Assembly: GCA_900556555.1 (NCBI GenBank)
Contig: USPF01000012.1
Span: 1-44,791 of the forward strand
From: an uncultured Blautia sp.
GTDB lineage: Bacteria > Bacillota > Clostridia > Lachnospirales > Lachnospiraceae
DNA length: 44,791 nucleotides
Reading direction: 5' to 3'
In this document: in pieces, positions 1-7,797 of the stretch
Layout: the number at the start of each line of letters is the position of its first letter
How positions within the stretch are numbered: position 1 is the stretch's first letter
Made by a program: the position numbers and the translations under genes
The notes under the pieces: model-generated
Database searches by the model: none
What the model was told of the DNA's origin: nothing
What the model saw: the letters and a program-made list of their open reading frames with translations, nothing else

Positions 1-19
1 TTTTGAACGAAAAGTCCTC

Positions 20-58
20 TTTTTCCGTAGAGGCTGTTATTTCACAGCCCCTTTTTCC
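20..58 (+). terminator. Terminator-like hairpins at window edge
   Basis: Two consecutive stem-loops are visible: CCTCT/AGAGG, then GGCTGT/ACAGCC at about 32-49 followed by a C-T tract. The second resembles a rho-independent terminator. It lies directly against the response-regulator remnant, where that gene's start should be, so the remnant appears to have been joined to unrelated DNA here. Confidence 0.45.
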
Positions 59-61
59 AGT

Positions 62-536
62 GACGGATATGAGGTGGCAGAGACAGAAACAAAAAAGGAT
101 GGTTTGCGTAAGATAGCAAAGGGTGGTTATGATCCGGTTCTTCTTGATTGTAATCTGCCCGATGGAACAGGTTTTGAACTTTGTAAAGAAGTCCGCACCT
201 ACAGCAATATTCCCATCATCATGCTAACCGCCCGTGATACGGAGCTGGATGAGATTAAGGCTCTGGAGCTTGGTGTAAATGATTACTTGCAAGGTATATA
301 AACGTGGTGTGGAGATTCCTCTTAGTAAGCTGGAATACCGTCTGTTGCTGTATCTGATAGAGAATAAGAATCATATTCTTTCGAAAGAACAGATTTTGGA
401 GAAAATATGGGACAGTGACGGAAAGTATGTAGATAATAATACCTTATCTGTTAATATCAGCAGGCTGCGATTTTCTTATCTATTATCCATGTATTGCGAG
501 TCTGATGTTCGTTTTGCAGACTTATTTTGGGAATGA
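62..536 (+). pseudogene. Decayed OmpR/PhoB-type response regulator
   Basis: Two fragments in different frames come from one DNA-binding response regulator. The first (about 62-298) holds most of a receiver domain: DGYEVAETE, LLDCNLPDGTGFELCKEV with the phosphoacceptor-region Asp, PIIMLTARD and GVNDYL. The second (about 282-475) holds a winged-helix domain: VEIPLSKLEYRLLLYL, LSKEQILEKIW and NNTLSVNISRLR. The first strand with its acidic pocket is missing, the alpha5/linker region (roughly 40-50 codons) is missing at about 290, and the last helix-wing after RLR is replaced by unrelated sequence to a stop at 534-536. The frame changes at the internal junction. The family usually has about 225 residues. 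A partner histidine kinase is not present. It is probably non-functional. Confidence 0.8.
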
Positions 537-550
537 TACAATGAAAATAA

Positions 551-886
<336 letters not shown>

Positions 887-924
887 TATAAAAACAAACT
901 CTAATCGCTGCTCAGGTATTTCCA

Positions 925-953
925 TTGTGAAGCCTATTTTTTTCTGATATACT
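925..953 (+). promoter_or_regulatory. Promoter for the regulator gene
   Basis: TTGTGA (925-930), a 17-base spacer and TATACT (948-953) form a plausible sigma-A promoter about 77 bases before the regulator start. Confidence 0.5.
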
Positions 954-1030
954 TATTACAAAACACAACATGACAGAAGTCGGTTGCTGTGGATTCAGAA
1001 AAGGATAAGAACCGGAAAAGGTGGATAACA

Positions 1031-2374
1031 ATGAAGTACAAAATAGCTTTGCTTTTAAAAACACATTACCATGATTTTTGTGAAGAGAGAATCAGAGAAA
1101 AACCGGAAAATATCGAAATAGACTATTTTCTTTATGAGACACTGGAAGAACTGTTGGATATTTTTAAAAAGATATGTAAAAAATATGATGGATTCTATGT
1201 CAGCGGTCTGATTCCATACCAGGCAATCAAAACCATGGGAAAGGATGGAGAAGAGGCATTGATCGAAGTGGCAAATGTGGATATTGCCAATACATATCGG
1301 ATTTTGATACAGCATCTGATAGGGAAGGACGCAGTAAGACTTTCCAGGATAGGAATGGATTTCCTTCGCTTCGAAAATGATCTGGAGGAGGTGATCTTGC
1401 AAGACCGCTTTGCAGAGGTCGTGCATAGTTACGAGGGAAGATGGACAGATTTTAAGACCATTGAGGAAATTGAAGCAGAGGAAAACGCAGTATCGGAATA
1501 TTATAAAAAGCAATGCAGAAACCAAGAAATTGACTTGATCATAACATATTTCTACAGTGCCTGTGAGAAAGTAAAAGAATTTGGTATTCCTTGCTACTAT
1601 GTATATGCAGGACGTCAGGCGTTTTGGCAGTCTATAGAAAACCTGAAAAATAATATTGCTTTGCTTCGGATGGAACAGGATAAATCAGCAGTGATCTGTA
1701 TCGACAAGGAACAGATGCGGGAAGAAAAAAAGGAAAATTTTCATCAGGCAGAAAAAGAACTTTCAAAGCTTATTCAGGATTTCAATACCAGGCATTTTAA
1801 TCAATTTATTTTGAAAGACGGACAGCATAATCTGGAAGTGTATATGGATTTTTCAGAAATGGAAAACATTACCAAAAGCTTTACGGAATGCCCTCTGTAC
1901 GAGACAATCGTAGAAAAAATGGGATTTTCCGGGTCTGTGGGATATGGTGTGGGAGATAATCTTTACCATGCAAGAATCAATGCGATCAATGCAAGTCGCT
2001 ATGGAAGAAACGGAGGGAAAAACTCCGGGGGGAGCTTTCTTATGGATGAGAAAGGAAACCTTACGGTATTAAAAAGTGGGGTTGAAGAAAAAACAGTGAA
2101 GATTTCTGAAGACTATATAAGGAAAATAGCTAATGATGTTAGACTTTCGGCAGAGTCAATTGTTCGAATCATTGGTGTGATGAAATCATTAAACACGAAT
2201 CAGATCACATCCCATGACCTGGTCTATGGTCTGAATATTTCGTTGAGAAATGCAAATAAGTTTCTTTCCAATATGGAAAAATATCATTATGCAGAAGTAG
2301 TAGGATATAAAAGGATCGGCAATAAGGGGCGCCCGGTCAGAGTTTACCAATTGACTTTAAAATATAATTTTTAG
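1031..2374 (+). CDS. Three-domain transcriptional regulator with GGDEF-like and winged-helix regions
   Basis: This is a 447-residue cytosolic protein. Residues 1-200 form a mixed alpha/beta sensor-like region (KYKIALLLKTHY, then ITYFYSACEKVKEFGIPCYY) that I cannot name with certainty. Residues about 210-355 resemble a catalytically degenerate GGDEF or GTP-cyclohydrolase-like fold: SVGYGVGDNLYHARINAINA followed by GGSFLMDEKGNL. The C-terminal 90 residues look like a winged helix (SHDLVYGLNISLRNANKFLS, ending in a basic KGRPVRVYQL wing). The ATG at 1031 was chosen because AGGTGG lies just upstream; a start at 989 has no such site. The gene is convergent with the carrier-amidohydrolase operon and is its likely regulator by position. 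A palindrome in that operon's promoter is a candidate target. The family assignment is by pattern only. Confidence 0.7.
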   Translation: MKYKIALLLKTHYHDFCEERIREKPENIEIDYFLYETLEELLDIFKKICKKYDGFYVSGLIPYQAIKTMGKDGEEALIEVANVDIANTYRILIQHLIGKDAVRLSRIGMDFLRFENDLEEVILQDRFAEVVHSYEGRWTDFKTIEEIEAEENAVSEYYKKQCRNQEIDLIITYFYSACEKVKEFGIPCYYVYAGRQAFWQSIENLKNNIALLRMEQDKSAVICIDKEQMREEKKENFHQAEKELSKLIQDFNTRHFNQFILKDGQHNLEVYMDFSEMENITKSFTECPLYETIVEKMGFSGSVGYGVGDNLYHARINAINASRYGRNGGKNSGGSFLMDEKGNLTVLKSGVEEKTVKISEDYIRKIANDVRLSAESIVRIIGVMKSLNTNQITSHDLVYGLNISLRNANKFLSNMEKYHYAEVVGYKRIGNKGRPVRVYQLTLKYNF

Positions 2375-2379
2375 AAAAA

Positions 2380-2424
2380 GAGACGGTCCATGGATTGGGT
2401 GCAGAACCATGGACCGTCTCTTTT
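2380..2424. terminator. Bidirectional terminator
   Basis: A perfect 14-bp stem (2380-2393 with 2407-2420) has an A-run before it and TTTT after it, so it can end both the regulator transcript and the convergent carrier transcript. Confidence 0.9.
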
Positions 2425-2433
2425 GGAGTCGTA

Positions 2434-3825
2434 CTAGAATACGATAGTTGCAATAGTTATCAATACGCCTTGGGTCACAACCAGAGCAAGGAAAATAGGA
2501 ACAATTAATTTCCACCATTTTTCAATCTTAACACCTGCAATACCACACATAATAGGAGCCATGGCAGTAGGCCAGATGATATTGGAAAGACCATCACCAA
2601 ACTGGAAGGCAAGCACAGATACCTGGCGGGAGATGCCTACTAAATCTGCCAGTGGTGCCATAATTGGCATACTGGTAACTGCCTGTCCGGAACCGGATGG
2701 AATCAGGAAGTTTAATAAAGTCTGAACAATGAGCATTGCTTCAGAGGCAATCCATGCCGGGAATTTTGTCAGTGGAATGGAGATGCCATATACAATGGTA
2801 TCAATAATATGTCCGGATTGGAGAACGACTAGAATACCTCTGGAAAATCCGATAATCATACAGGCAACAGCAATATCTGTAAAGCTGGCGGCCATTTTTT
2901 TTGCAATAGTATCAGGACCCCAGCCCATGATTAAGGAAGATACGATACCCATAATCAAAAATACGGCAGATAAATCTTCAAAATACCAGCCTTTTGTTTT
3001 TACACCCCAGACAATAACAATAATACCTATAGCAAGTACAGCTAAAACTAATTTTTCACGTATACCAAATGGATGTTTTTCTACATCCTCTGGATTCATA
3101 GCCATATGACTGAAATCATCCCCGTATACATAGCTTTTTGTTGGATCAGCCTGAACTTTTAAAGCGTATCGTATCAGTAAAATGGAGGCTACAACAATCA
3201 TTACCGCATGACAAATAAGTCGGAATCCTAGACCAGACATAGGTTGTATACCGGCAATATCCTGTGCCATACCAACGGTAAATGGATTCATAATAGCTCC
3301 ACTGTAACCAAGACCAACACCAAGAGCTACAATACCAAGTCCTACCAAGGCGTCATATCCCATAGCGATTGCAATTCCAACAAAAATAGGAATAAAAGGA
3401 AAGGCTTCTTCAAATACTCCTATGGTGGAGGAGGCACAGCCGAGTACCAGAATAAAAATTGGAATGATAACTGCTCGTGCTTTTCCCTTTAGTATTTTTA
3501 AAAGTCCGGCCACAAGTCCGTTAAAAGCACCTGAGGAAATAATTAATCCAATGGCAGCATAGGCGATAAATACAAAGAAAATAACGCCTCCACCATTCAT
3601 CATACCATTATAAATAGATTTTATGGTTTCAAATACCCCTACCGGTGAAGATTCTACGGTATGGTACGTTCCAGGAACGACAACTTCGGTTCCAGCTTCG
3701 TTCACCTGGCGGTCAAATTCACCGGCCGGAAGAATCCAGGTGGCAATGGAACAGACAATAATAATTGCTGTAAGAAGTACAAAAATGTGCGGTAATTTAA
3801 ATTTTTTCTTGGTTTCAGTACTCAT
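2434..3825 (-). CDS. YfcC/ArcD-type membrane carrier
   Basis: This is a 463-residue polytopic membrane protein with about 11-12 hydrophobic segments, of the YfcC family (DcuC/ArcD-like secondary carriers). Visible family features are an N-terminal PHIFVLLTAIIIVCSIATWI helix followed by LPAGEFDR, the conserved ASSTIGVFEEAFPFIPIFV stretch, GYSGAIMNPFTVGMAQDIAG and a C-terminal IPSGSGQAVTSMPIMAPLAD region. Family members carry amino acids, dicarboxylates or small peptides; the substrate cannot be read here. It is the second gene of an operon with the M20 amidohydrolase (21 bases between them), so uptake of an N-acyl or p-aminobenzoyl amino acid that the enzyme then hydrolyses is a reasonable inference. 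Length is normal. Confidence 0.88.
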   Translation of the reverse strand: MSTETKKKFKLPHIFVLLTAIIIVCSIATWILPAGEFDRQVNEAGTEVVVPGTYHTVESSPVGVFETIKSIYNGMMNGGGVIFFVFIAYAAIGLIISSGAFNGLVAGLLKILKGKARAVIIPIFILVLGCASSTIGVFEEAFPFIPIFVGIAIAMGYDALVGLGIVALGVGLGYSGAIMNPFTVGMAQDIAGIQPMSGLGFRLICHAVMIVVASILLIRYALKVQADPTKSYVYGDDFSHMAMNPEDVEKHPFGIREKLVLAVLAIGIIVIVWGVKTKGWYFEDLSAVFLIMGIVSSLIMGWGPDTIAKKMAASFTDIAVACMIIGFSRGILVVLQSGHIIDTIVYGISIPLTKFPAWIASEAMLIVQTLLNFLIPSGSGQAVTSMPIMAPLADLVGISRQVSVLAFQFGDGLSNIIWPTAMAPIMCGIAGVKIEKWWKLIVPIFLALVVTQGVLITIATIVF

Positions 3826-3846
3826 ATGTAATCATCCCCCTAACTT

Positions 3847-5034
3847 TCAATCAGTTTGCTTTTTTTCTAATTCTTCTTTCCATGCATTGTAAACTTTTTG
3901 GCGGAAAGCATCGTCATTTAATACTTTCAATGTTAGTTCTACCAGAGAACAGGCACCTTTTGCCATGGCCGTATGTGCTTCCGGTTTCAAAGTGGCATCA
4001 CGAAAAGCTTTGGTATGTAGTGCTAAAGGCTCGTCTGTAATAGAGAGGAGTGTCTGGATAGAAGGGCAGCGATAACTGACATTTCCAACGTCAGAGGAAC
4101 CAGCAGCAGGAGGAACATCCTTTACTTTTAATCCATAGCTTTTCATGATTGTGGTAATTTCCTCTTCCATAGGTACGTTTCTTACCATATCTGCAAAGTC
4201 AGAAAGGCCAAAGCTGAGTTTTACAGTACAATCTAATGCCATAGCAGCAGCATTGGCACATTTTTTAATCATTTCATCAGCTTTTAGAAGCCTTGACATG
4301 GAAGAAGTGCGGAATTCCATACGGATTTTACAATAGTCCGGTATAATATTCGGTGCTTTTCCGCCATCTAAAATAACAGCATTTACATGAATGTCGGGTG
4401 TGAAACATTCTCTTCTTGCATCAATCAAATCAAGAAATTTTCTTCCGGCAGCCAGGGCACTTTTTCCATCCCAGGGTGCCATGACGGCATGTGCTGTTTC
4501 ACCAAAAAATTCTACTACATAACAGCGGAGACTCAGGACATCCATGTCAGCAACACAATAACCGCCTGGATTACTGTGCATCATAATGGCCATAGACATG
4601 GAGTCAAAAATGCCCTGTTCAGCCATACCTATCTTGGCACCGTTCTCTTCTTCAGCAGGTGTACCAATAACATAGACTTTTCCATGAAATTCATCTTTGA
4701 GGTGATGCATAGCCAAGCCAGAAAGTACGGAGAGGGAGCCATGGAGATTATGTCCACATCCATGTCCAATTTCAGGCAGTGCGTCATATTCAGCAAGGAA
4801 TGCAACAGAAGGCCCCTCACCATTGTCAAATTCTGCACAGAATGCCGTCTTGTATCCGGCATAGGGATAAGTTACCTGAAAACCAGCATCTTGAAGGATA
4901 GATGCCATTTTTCTGCTGGATTCAAATTCCTGATAGGGAAGTTCGGGATGTTCAGCCAAATCTCGGCTTAGTTTTACAGCATCTTTTAAATAGATACTTA
5001 CAGCATCTTGGATTTTGCTTTTTAAAGAATCCAT
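3847..5034 (-). CDS. M20-family amidohydrolase
   Basis: This is a 395-residue cytosolic metallohydrolase of the M20D group (IAA-amino-acid hydrolase, AbgA/AbgB and N-acyl-amino-acid hydrolase relatives). Metal and catalytic positions are visible: GHGCGHNLHG with Cys93 and His95, the PAEEENG motif with Glu128-130, and MMHSNPGG with His153. The dimerisation domain contains FFGETAHA, and GSSDVGNVS near residue 325 is the usual late motif. It hydrolyses an amide bond to release an amino acid; AbgB-like p-aminobenzoyl-glutamate cleavage is one possibility. The start has a good upstream site (AAAGGAG). It is the promoter-proximal gene of the operon with the YfcC-type carrier. Confidence 0.88.
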   Translation of the reverse strand: MDSLKSKIQDAVSIYLKDAVKLSRDLAEHPELPYQEFESSRKMASILQDAGFQVTYPYAGYKTAFCAEFDNGEGPSVAFLAEYDALPEIGHGCGHNLHGSLSVLSGLAMHHLKDEFHGKVYVIGTPAEEENGAKIGMAEQGIFDSMSMAIMMHSNPGGYCVADMDVLSLRCYVVEFFGETAHAVMAPWDGKSALAAGRKFLDLIDARRECFTPDIHVNAVILDGGKAPNIIPDYCKIRMEFRTSSMSRLLKADEMIKKCANAAAMALDCTVKLSFGLSDFADMVRNVPMEEEITTIMKSYGLKVKDVPPAAGSSDVGNVSYRCPSIQTLLSITDEPLALHTKAFRDATLKPEAHTAMAKGACSLVELTLKVLNDDAFRQKVYNAWKEELEKKQTD

Positions 5035-5149
5035 TGTTAATGCTCCTTTCCATTAAAAAATATTTTTCGTTTACGTTCTGAAATATACACTTTGCTGTGG
5101 TAAAATGAAAATATTTAAAGCATACTTAAAGAACTATTAATATGATGAC

Positions 5150-5178
5150 AGTATAACATGTTATCATGCTAAAATCAA
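5150..5178 (-). promoter_or_regulatory. Promoter and candidate operator of the amidohydrolase-carrier operon
   Basis: Read on the minus strand, TTGATT (5173-5178), a 17-base spacer and TATACT (5150-5155) make a good sigma-A promoter. A perfect 12-bp palindrome, ATAACATGTTAT (5153-5164), overlaps the -10 edge and spacer, where a bound regulator would block RNA polymerase. Confidence 0.6.
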
Positions 5179-5483
5179 GAGTGGATATAGATAAAAAATA
5201 TACAAAAAAACTAATTTTATATAGGGAGATATCTGATTTAAAGACAAAATGCATAATTTAGAAGGCGGTTTCATATGAAAAATTATTCTATAGTTATATT
5301 GTGAGCAAGGTGATAACTGAGATGTCTATACTTATGATAATCAAAGATTTAGGAAATGCAAGTGAAATGCCTGAAATTGTGCACAAGGAACAAGATTTGA
5401 TTTTTGTTACGCAAAAAAGAATATCAGTAGTATTTTGAATATATTCAGATAGAAAGAAATCTTCGCAAATTGAATCGGTTTTA
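5179..5483. other. Intergenic stretch, no assigned gene
   Basis: This AT-rich stretch lies between the amidohydrolase promoter and the antisense-RNA promoter. One short plus-strand open frame (GTG 5301 to TGA 5438, 45 codons) is present; it has no convincing ribosome binding site and I do not recognise its product. It may be gene debris. Confidence 0.4.
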
Positions 5484-5512
5484 TTGAATCTTATTTATGA
5501 TTATGCTATAGT
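5484..5512 (+). promoter_or_regulatory. Promoter of the antisense antitoxin RNA
   Basis: TTGAAT (5484-5489), exactly 17 bases, then TATAGT (5507-5512). A transcript would start near 5519 and run into the terminator at 5575-5611. Confidence 0.7.
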
Positions 5513-5518
5513 ATAAAT

Positions 5519-5611
5519 GTAAAAAAGAACAACCGCCCACAAGGGGTTGACCAGAATAGACAACATAGAAAATGCCACCCAAACTCGCCAAAGTTCTAGG
5601 GGTGGTTTTTT
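5519..5611 (+). ncRNA. Antisense RNA of a type I toxin-antitoxin locus
   Basis: A predicted RNA of about 93 nt is bounded by a good promoter and a terminator (CCACCC 5575-5580 with GGGTGG 5600-5605, then T6). Its 5' part folds into a hairpin (CAACC and GGTTG around ACAAG, 5529-5550). Its 3' part is transcribed opposite the tail of the toxin mRNA, so the two RNAs would be fully complementary across the shared terminator stem. This is the arrangement of txpA/ratA, bsrG/SR4 and Fst-type loci. No protein is encoded. The RNA ends are predictions. Confidence 0.7.
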
Positions 5612-5626
5612 CTATGCTTTAATTCA

Positions 5627-5713
5627 TCAGTGACAAATCAAGTAAATGAATGTCAGCAGTGACAAAATGAACATTCCAAAAGCCATAAGGTCTTTAAAAT
5701 CAAAATGTTTCAT
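5627..5713 (-). CDS. Small hydrophobic holin-like toxin (type I)
   Basis: A 28-residue peptide (MKHFDFKDLMAF, then GMFILSLLTFIYLICH) has a short polar N-terminus and a single membrane segment. It resembles the putative holin-like toxins of Firmicutes, with the characteristic DLMAFGMFILSLLTFI core. Such peptides insert in the cell's own membrane when overexpressed. The start at 5713 is set by a GGGGGTGGT site just upstream; an in-frame ATG at 5728 overlaps that site and is less likely. The mRNA probably starts near 5780 and ends past the shared stem at about 5570. Expression should be limited by the convergent antisense RNA. The family is inferred from residue pattern and locus layout. Confidence 0.75.
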   Translation of the reverse strand: MKHFDFKDLMAFGMFILSLLTFIYLICH

Positions 5714-5786
5714 TAGCACCACCCCCATTCTATGTATAATAAAATGAAGGTCAAGCCACCCTGCAACACGATTGTTCTTCAATAAA

Positions 5787-5815
5787 ATTTTATCATGTGA
5801 TTTCGCATTCTGCAA
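5787..5815 (-). promoter_or_regulatory. Promoter of the toxin mRNA
   Basis: On the minus strand, TTGCAG (5810-5815), a 17-base spacer and TAAAAT (5787-5792). Transcription would begin near 5780 and leave a leader of about 67 nt containing a GAACAA...TTGACC segment related to the 5' end of the antisense RNA. Confidence 0.6.
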
Positions 5816-5977
5816 TTCGTAATATGTCCAAAGTTGTTCTGACTTTTTTCTTGTTTTTAAATGCTTTTTTATAAAATTAAGAATTACAAAATGCCAGTTT
5901 TATATAGTATCAGACGAATCAATGTAATATATAAAAAATAGTCATATAAAATATCTAAACTTAAAAAGCAAATAGGA

Positions 5978-6006
5978 TTGAAAAATGCTCTCCTTTCGTT
6001 TATAAT
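5978..6006 (+). promoter_or_regulatory. Promoter of the SEC-C gene
   Basis: TTGAAA (5978-5983), a 17-base spacer and a consensus TATAAT (6001-6006). The stretch 5816-5977 contains nothing else I can identify. Confidence 0.7.
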
Positions 6007-6076
6007 ACAAGTTAGCCTGTGACATAAAGTTACAGACAGAAAAAACGGAAATATATACAAAAGGCAGGTAAGATAA

Positions 6077-6580
6077 ATGGCATTATTACAGGAATGGAGA
6101 GAGATTGCATATTCTCAGCAGACAGACAGAGCACAGCTTCAGAACTTCTGGACAGATTATTTTATGATTGAAAAAGGAATTTATGAAAAACTCCTCAGCA
6201 ATCCGGAAGAAGTTGTAAAAGGAACTGTAAAAGAACTGGCAGAAAAATACGATGTGGAAGTTCTGACTATGGTAGGATTTCTGGATGGTATCAATGACAG
6301 CCTGAAAATCCCAAACCCAATCGAAGAAATGGATGAAAATACGGAAGTAAATCTGGGATATGATTTGGAAACCCTGTACAAAAACATGGTTGACGCAAAA
6401 GCTGACTGGCTGTATGAACTGCCACAGTGGGACAATATCTTTTCAGAAGAAAAAAGAAAAGAACTGTATAAAGAGCAGAAGAAATCCGGTACTATCGTAA
6501 AAGGACCGAAGATTGGACGTAACGATCCATGTCCATGCGGAAGTGGAAAGAAATATAAACACTGCTGCGGAAGAAAATAA
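6077..6580 (+). CDS. SEC-C metal-binding domain protein
   Basis: A 167-residue soluble protein. The last 22 or so residues are a SEC-C zinc-binding motif ([20 protein letters not shown]), the same motif that ends SecA and binds SecB or ribosomes there. The first 140 residues are helical and charged, with no named domain that I can assign; [20 protein letters not shown] suggests an alpha-helical fold found in related Lachnospiraceae proteins. It is monocistronic, with its own promoter and a strong terminator. Its function is unknown; a translation- or secretion-linked role is only suggested by the motif. Confidence 0.85.
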   Translation: MALLQEWREIAYSQQTDRAQLQNFWTDYFMIEKGIYEKLLSNPEEVVKGTVKELAEKYDVEVLTMVGFLDGINDSLKIPNPIEEMDENTEVNLGYDLETLYKNMVDAKADWLYELPQWDNIFSEEKRKELYKEQKKSGTIVKGPKIGRNDPCPCGSGKKYKHCCGRK

Positions 6581-6609
6581 TTTTTTCCATAAAAATTGAT
6601 TTTACAGAG

Positions 6610-6653
6610 CCTTCTTGCAAGACCTTTGTTGTGTTGCAAGAAGGTTTTCTTTT
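6610..6653 (+). terminator. Rho-independent terminator
   Basis: A perfect 11-bp stem, CCTTCTTGCAA (6610-6620) with TTGCAAGAAGG (6634-6644), is followed by TTTTCTTTT. Confidence 0.9.
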
Positions 6654-6680
6654 ATATCATAACTGGAAAAGGAGAAACTC

Positions 6681-7430
6681 ATGGCAGAAAAAATCATGGT
6701 TGTTTTAGGGCTTTTAAGCTTAGGATATTTTGCAGGAATTGTTGCCTATGCAGGCTGGTCATCGAAATTTCCTGTATTTTGGGCAGTCCTGGGATTCTGT
6801 TTTCTGGCAGCAGCCTGGGCAATACATAAAAGTATGCAGTTTCCGTTGGAAATAAAAATACTGGGTTTTGCAGGGATAGGCAGTGGCCTGGCATTGTTCC
6901 TTGTGGTTGAAGTGCTTATTGTAGGAGCCATGTTTCAAGAACCAGAGCCGGGGCTGGATTACGTTGTAGTTCTGGGAGCACAGGTCAAAGGCAGCAGTCC
7001 AAGCCAGTCACTTCTTTACCGGATTCAGGAAGCAGCAGAATACCTGAAGGAAAATCCAGAGACAAAAGCCATTCTTTCAGGGGGAAAAGGCACAGGAGAG
7101 GCCATATCAGAAGCCCGTTGTATGAGACAGGAATTGGAAAAAATGGGAATTTCAATGGAACGACTTATAGAAGAAAACCGTTCCACCAGTACCAAAGAGA
7201 ATATTGTGTACTCTTATGAATTGATTCAGGCGGATCATAAAAAAGGCAGAAAAAAAGTGGGAATTGTTACCAATGACTTTCATATTTACCGAGGAACTGC
7301 CATTGCGAAAAAGAAGATGGACTGCCAGATTTATGGGATTCCGGCGAAAAGCAACGGATTTCTTCAGTTGAACTATATGGCAAGAGAATTTTTTGGAATC
7401 GTAAAGGATAAAATCAGAGAAAATCTGTAA
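6681..7430 (+). CDS. YdcF/SanA-like DUF218 membrane protein
   Basis: A 249-residue protein. Three hydrophobic segments occupy residues about 5-85, followed by a DUF218 domain (about 90-240) with the usual motifs: DYVVVLGAQVKG, a SGGKGTGEAISEA loop, ENRSTSTKENI and VTNDFHIYR. DUF218 proteins such as SanA and ElyC are linked to envelope or peptidoglycan-precursor functions, and the domain is expected outside the membrane or at its surface. The enzymatic activity is not established. An AAAGGAG site precedes the ATG. The gene sits just after the SEC-C terminator and before the T-box promoter, so it is probably transcribed alone. Confidence 0.88.
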   Translation: MAEKIMVVLGLLSLGYFAGIVAYAGWSSKFPVFWAVLGFCFLAAAWAIHKSMQFPLEIKILGFAGIGSGLALFLVVEVLIVGAMFQEPEPGLDYVVVLGAQVKGSSPSQSLLYRIQEAAEYLKENPETKAILSGGKGTGEAISEARCMRQELEKMGISMERLIEENRSTSTKENIVYSYELIQADHKKGRKKVGIVTNDFHIYRGTAIAKKKMDCQIYGIPAKSNGFLQLNYMAREFFGIVKDKIRENL

Positions 7431-7439
7431 AGAATAAGG

Positions 7440-7467
7440 TTGACAAATCCTTTCAAAAAGCTATAAT
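7440..7467 (+). promoter_or_regulatory. Promoter of the T-box/thrS transcript
   Basis: Consensus TTGACA (7440-7445), a 16-base spacer and TATAAT (7462-7467), starting ten bases after the preceding stop codon. Confidence 0.85.
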
Positions 7468-7474
7468 ATGGAAT

Positions 7475-7740
7475 CATAAAAGCAATATTGAAACACGGTG
7501 ACGAGAAGAGTAAAATGTGGAAAGTCCCAGAGAGGAGCACAGATGCTGGAAGTGTTCTGTCAAAGAAACATTTGAAAACTACCTCTGAGTGGCCCCAATC
7601 CGGCCCGGTGATTCCGTTATCATCAAATGAAGTGGTTACCAAAGCAAATGCTTTGAACAAAAAGGGTGGAACCGCGGGTAGAAGAATATAAGACCCGTCC
7701 CTTGCAGTCAGGAAACGGCTGCAGGGGATGGGTTATTTTA
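7475..7740 (+). promoter_or_regulatory. T-box leader of thrS
   Basis: This is a tRNA-sensing leader. Stem I begins near GACGAGAAGAGTAAA (7500-7514) and includes an AGAGAGGAGC/GCTGGAAG distal region. The specifier region near 7576-7585 reads GAAAACTACC and offers ACT or ACC, both threonine codons. The conserved T-box GGGTGGAACCGCG lies at 7664-7676. A 15-bp terminator stem (7693-7707 with 7719-7733) is followed by TTATTTTA. Uncharged tRNA-Thr should pair with the T-box bulge and stabilise the antiterminator, allowing thrS transcription when threonine is short. Confidence 0.93.
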
Positions 7741-7797
7741 TATTATAAGAGCTTTTCATGGCTCACCTCTGCAGTATAGTAAGAAAGGAGAAGAAAC

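Noticed and set aside
74..301. Intact response-regulator receiver gene
   Set aside because: The first strand with the acidic residues and the fifth helix are missing, and a matching DNA-binding domain follows in another frame; it is a remnant.
4387..4971. Plus-strand ORF of 194 codons inside the M20 gene
   Set aside because: The opposite frame encodes a complete amidohydrolase with all metal motifs; this one matches nothing and is a shadow.
5627..5815. A 62-residue protein in the toxin frame
   Set aside because: The longer frame covers the toxin promoter and leader. The GGGGGTGGT site lies within it, and only the last 28 residues look like a holin-like toxin.
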